Source: Desulfobacterales bacterium C00003060
Lineage (GTDB): Bacteria; Desulfobacterota; Desulfobacteria; Desulfobacterales; C00003060
Direction: 5' to 3'
NCBI GenBank assembly: GCA_001751085.1
Contig: MAXP01000207.1
Coordinates: forward strand, 1-6,470
Length of the DNA stretch: 6,470 nucleotides
A model generated the notes under the pieces. It saw only the letters and a program-made list of their open reading frames with translations, was not told the origin of the DNA and ran no database searches. Position 1 is the stretch's first letter; the number at the start of each line of letters is the position of its first letter. Of the stretch, positions 6,097 to 6,470 are shown piece after piece. The position numbers and the translations under genes are program-made.

Positions 6097-6144
6097 CGGT
6101 TGACCCGTTAATCGGTTGACCTGTTGACCGGTTAACCGGTTGGA
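6097..6144. repeat. Six degenerate tandem octamers between the two tRNA-Ser genes
   Basis: Six back-to-back 8-base units share the consensus CGGTTGAC; two are exact and the others (for example CCGTTAAT, CTGTTGAC, CGGTTAAC) differ by one to four bases. The fourth to sixth units contain the perfect 14-base palindrome ACCGGTTAACCGGT at 6127-6140. The array lies in the spacer between two co-transcribed tRNAs and would be part of the precursor RNA. Related copies sit in the next spacer, before dnaX. Confidence 0.75.
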
Positions 6145-6146
6145 CA

Positions 6147-6256
<110 letters not shown>

Positions 6257-6259
6257 ATT

Positions 6260-6277
6260 ATTCCGCTGAAGCGGAAT
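6260..6277 (-). repeat. Perfect 8-bp leader hairpin upstream of tRNA-Ser(CGA)
   Basis: ATTCCGCT and AGCGGAAT flank a 2-base loop. The structure ends three bases before the mature tRNA 5' end and lies inside the predicted leader. It is not followed by a T-tract. It could affect 5' processing by RNase P or protect the leader; that is inference. Confidence 0.5.
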
Positions 6278-6308
6278 GTGTCCAGCTTCTAAATTCCAAC
6301 ATAGTCAT

Positions 6309-6337
6309 CTAATAACGCTTTTAACTGGCCCTGTCAA
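6309..6337 (-). promoter_or_regulatory. Sigma70-type promoter for the tRNA-Ser genes
   Basis: The minus strand has a perfect -35 box TTGACA (6332-6337) and a -10 box TATTAG (6309-6314, four of six consensus bases) at the ideal 17-base spacing. Transcription would start near 6302, giving a leader of roughly 45 bases before tRNA-Ser(CGA). No other good promoter was found between here and dnaX, so this site may also feed the downstream protein genes. Confidence 0.65.
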
Positions 6338-6470
6338 TATCCACGGTGTTTCAGATTTACAGGTTGCACAAGTTTTCTCTTTTTAGTATAAAAATATGTT
6401 TAAACTCCAGGCATCCTTCACGACAACTCAAAAGTAGTTTACACTTTGTTGATCTTGAATTTTGGCAGTG
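6338..6470. other. Non-coding right edge
   Basis: The stretch upstream of the tRNA promoter is AT-rich, and I see no gene in it on either strand. It contains a palindrome GTTTAAAC at 6398-6405 and a weak candidate promoter pointing right. Whatever gene it serves lies outside the window. Confidence 0.5.
6364..6392 (+). promoter_or_regulatory. Candidate divergent promoter pointing right
   Basis: TTGCAC (6364-6369) and TATAAA (6387-6392) are separated by 17 bases on the plus strand. The -10 is good (five of six) but the -35 is poor (three of six). In AT-rich intergenic DNA this could arise by chance, and no gene follows within the window. Confidence 0.3.

Overview
The window is a tightly packed, entirely minus-strand block of housekeeping genes, read from high to low coordinates: tRNA-Ser(CGA), tRNA-Ser(GGA), dnaX, ebfC (ybaB), recR, a YkgJ-type cysteine-cluster gene, murI, a hisF-type gene, and the first 378 codons of carB, which runs off the left edge. 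No mobile element, CRISPR array or rRNA is visible. The dnaX-ebfC-recR core is conserved across bacteria. The additional neighbours, the mid-range GC and the style of the DnaX and YkgJ proteins suggest a Gram-negative anaerobe of the former Deltaproteobacteria (Desulfobacterota), but that placement is inference.

Right part (about 5837-6470). Two class II serine tRNAs with encoded CCA lie in tandem behind a good sigma70-type promoter (TTGACA, 17 bases, TATTAG). An 8-bp perfect hairpin sits three bases upstream of the first tRNA. The spacer between the tRNAs holds six degenerate copies of an octamer (consensus CGGTTGAC). Related degenerate copies lie in the spacer before dnaX and reach almost to its start codon. 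The far right edge is non-coding, with a weak candidate promoter pointing right.

Middle part (2831-5836). DnaX (clamp-loader tau/gamma), EbfC (nucleoid-associated DNA binder) and RecR (gap-repair mediator) are followed, with one base between, by a small YkgJ-family protein. Spacings of 1-51 bases and no visible terminator suggest one transcript.

Left part (1-2800). MurI (glutamate racemase, TTG start) supplies D-glutamate for the cell wall. After a 97-base gap comes a HisF-type cyclase, whose stop codon overlaps the ribosome binding site of carB. This HisF keeps its catalytic aspartates and phosphate-binding loops but lacks two of the four residues that form the ammonia gate facing HisH. CarB is likewise an ammonia-using synthase subunit, and no glutaminase partner (hisH or carA) lies inside the window. 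This hisF-carB pair is the most interesting part of the region; the rest is ordinary core genome.
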